Source: Haematobacter missouriensis (GTDB taxonomy: Bacteria; Pseudomonadota; Alphaproteobacteria; Rhodobacterales; Rhodobacteraceae). From it: a DNA stretch of 64,000 nucleotides. Location: contig NZ_JFGS01000015.1 of NCBI RefSeq assembly GCF_000740775.1, forward strand, positions 1-64,000, read 5' to 3'. Every line of letters starts with the position of its first letter. Position 1 is the first letter of the stretch. The notes under the pieces are model-generated. The model worked only from the letters and a program-made list of their open reading frames with translations. It did no database searches and had not been told where the DNA came from. Positions 62,612-64,000 of this stretch are shown here, piece after piece. The position numbers were made by a program, and so were the translations under genes.

Positions 62612-62745
62612 GGCTGCCGCGGGATATCGGAGGCGGCGCGAGCAAGACTGGACGAAGCATCTGCGGCACAGGCGCCCAACCCGGTCCGAGCGTACGCGGC
62701 GCTGCTCCGCGTGGCCGCCGGCACCGTTCCGGCAGGTGAGCGGTC

Positions 62746-63534
62746 ATGAGTGAACCGCAGCCCGTGATCGCCGCCAAGGGCCTTGGCCTGACCTTTGCCA
62801 CGGCGGATGGGCCGGTCGTTGCGTTGAAGGATGTGAACCTCACCATCCGGCAGGGTGACTTCGTCTCTTTCATCGGTCCCTCCGGCTGCGGCAAGACGAC
62901 ATTTCTGCGCGCCATCGCGGGGCTGGAGGAGCCGACTGCCGGCAACCTTTCCGTCAACGGCATGACGCCGGACGCCGCCCGGCGGGCGCGCTCCTACGGC
63001 TACGTCTTTCAGGCGGCCGGGCTTTACCCTTGGCGGACCATCGCCGCCAATGTCCGCCTGCCGCTGGAGATCATGGGTCTTTCGCGCGCGGAGCAGCGGG
63101 AGCGTGTGGCGCGCGTCCTGGATATGGTGGAGCTTGGCGGCTTCGCGCGGAAATACCCCTGGCAGTTGTCGGGCGGCATGCAACAGCGCGCTTCGATCGC
63201 CCGCGCACTCGCCTTCGATGCGGATATCCTGTTGATGGACGAACCTTTCGGCGCGCTGGATGAGATCGTACGCGACCGCCTGAACGAGCAACTTCTGGCG
63301 CTCTGGGCACACACGGGCAAGACGGTGGGTTTCGTCACCCATTCGATCCCGGAGGCCGTATTTCTCTCCACCCATATCGTGGTCATGTCACCGCGTCCGG
63401 GACGGATCACGGATGTCATCGAAAGCCCCCTCCCGCGCGAAAGGCCGCTCGACATCCGCGACAGCCGGGAGTTCATCGAGATTGCGCATCGTGTTCGTGA
63501 GGGGCTGCGAGCGGGGCATGGCGATGCTGTTTGA
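62746..63534 (+). CDS. ABC transporter ATP-binding protein (NitT/TauT type)
   Basis: A 262-residue ATPase. Walker A is GPSGCGKTT, followed by Q-loop YVFQAAGLYPWRT, signature LSGGMQQRASIARAL, Walker B ILLMDEPFGALDE and H-loop FVTHSIPEA. The YPWRT and C-terminal DIRDSREFIEIAHRVREGL segments place it with nitrate/taurine/thiamine-precursor-type importers. The linked pyrimidine genes suggest a pyrimidine or hydantoin substrate. Its permease and binding protein are not found in the remaining window; the next 466 bases are non-coding. Confidence 0.92.
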   Translation: MSEPQPVIAAKGLGLTFATADGPVVALKDVNLTIRQGDFVSFIGPSGCGKTTFLRAIAGLEEPTAGNLSVNGMTPDAARRARSYGYVFQAAGLYPWRTIAANVRLPLEIMGLSRAEQRERVARVLDMVELGGFARKYPWQLSGGMQQRASIARALAFDADILLMDEPFGALDEIVRDRLNEQLLALWAHTGKTVGFVTHSIPEAVFLSTHIVVMSPRPGRITDVIESPLPRERPLDIRDSREFIEIAHRVREGLRAGHGDAV

Positions 63535-63672
63535 GGTTCCGCCGCACGGTCCCGACGATGTGTCCGCGCGCCACAGGTTCAGAGGGCCGCATTATCGGCG
63601 GGGGGTGATAGCGATGCTGTTTGAGGCTCTGCCAGACGGTCCCCCCGCTATGTCGGTGAGCACCGCAGGTCC
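63521..63672. repeat. Imperfect direct repeat spanning the ABC gene end
   Basis: Two copies start GCGATGCTGTTTGAGG at 63521 and 63611, exactly 90 bp apart, and stay alignable for about 60 bases (…CACGGTCCC / …GACGGTCCC, then …CCACAGGTT / …CACCGCAGGT). The first copy contains the stop codon of the ABC ATPase. This looks like an old partial duplication. Confidence 0.7.
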
Positions 63673-64000
63673 GGAAAGCCGGCTTCATCCGCCCGGACGG
63701 ATCGCGTTCGGATGCCGGATGTTTTCCGAGGGTTCCGTCATGACCGGCAAGGTGGTTCTCATTGAGGCGTCCACCGCCACCAAGCCGCTCAGGGGGGCAG
63801 CCTGTCCTCCGGCAGTGGGGGGCGGTGCGGCTACTTCAACGGCTCCCCGTCCCAGCGGGCTGAAATCCTGCGGCGGGCGCGCCAATGCCGGGGCAAGCGA
63901 GGCGCTGTTTCGGCGAAAGGGGCATGTGGCAGGTGACGAGCGGGAGCATGGCATCGGGCGGAACGGCCCACGGTACCGGCGGCATTATGACCGGACGTAG
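63535..64000. other. Non-coding right end of the window
   Basis: After the ABC ATPase stop I see no frame with protein-like composition, no permease gene and no RNA gene. It includes the second repeat copy (63611-63672). The long open frame through it reads as out-of-frame, low-complexity Arg/Gly/Pro sequence. Confidence 0.45.

Noticed and set aside
63521-63672. CRISPR-like or integron-like repeat
   Set aside because: There are only two degenerate copies with a 90-bp period overlapping a coding end; no array, leader, cas or integrase genes.

Overview
The window reads as a high-GC chromosome segment from an alphaproteobacterium, most likely of the Rhodobacterales (Rhodobacter/Roseobacter group). 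This rests on gene content and order: a sucCD-odhAB-lpd operon beside mdh, a malyl-CoA thioesterase-type gene and sdhCDAB; murA coupled to a DUF2948 gene; accBC-aat next to DUF2155, MlaD and NDUFA12-like genes; a VPLPA-CTERM exported protein; a zf-CHCC protein; and a HemB without the zinc cysteines. No rRNA, CRISPR array, prophage or plasmid functions are visible. The species was not identified.

Layout. 1-86: edge of an IS5-type transposase. 348-9724 (minus strand): one long TCA operon, sucC-sucD-DUF805-odhA-odhB-81-aa protein-MAPEG protein-lpd, ending in a hairpin terminator. 9910-16955: mdh (minus), then a TauE-type transporter, an mcl2-like gene, a DUF1737 gene and sdhCDA-lipoprotein-sdhB (plus). 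Pairs of a TGTGATCAC palindrome lie upstream of both sucC and sdhC and suggest one shared regulator of the two operons. 16956-19700: murA/DUF2948 and two convergent tRNAs (Thr-GGT, Ile-CAT). 19735-27726: PRC-barrel-like exported protein, purMN, rnd, outer-membrane barrel, aminotransferase/UspA pair, ppx/gppA-rlmE. 27841-31715: a GAF-Fis regulator with aldehyde and alcohol dehydrogenases, an ethanol/aldehyde oxidation module. 31759-32213: a decayed UPF0114 (YqhA) pseudogene. 32292-49306: SYLF lipoprotein, hemB, mfd, aldo/keto reductase, trpE-ppiD, aminotransferase, HIT protein, DUF1203, zf-CHCC and polA. 49748-57154: TerC, metG, NDUFA12-like, mlaD, DUF2155, aat, accCB and a broken VPLPA-CTERM gene. 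57362-63534: a pyrimidine/hydantoin degradation module (SUFU-domain protein, RutR-like regulator, carbamoylase, dihydropyrimidinase, a 50-aa membrane peptide, an atypical SDR and an ABC ATPase).

Most of the window is core metabolism in conserved order. The least explained parts are the shared TGTGATCAC operator pairs, the SUFU protein coupled to the RutR-like regulator, the SDR with S-xxx-R in place of Y-xxx-K next to the 50-aa peptide, the structured 228-bp leader before adhP, and two pseudogenes. I found no convincing new defence or mobile system. All functional statements come from reading motifs and context; no database search was run.
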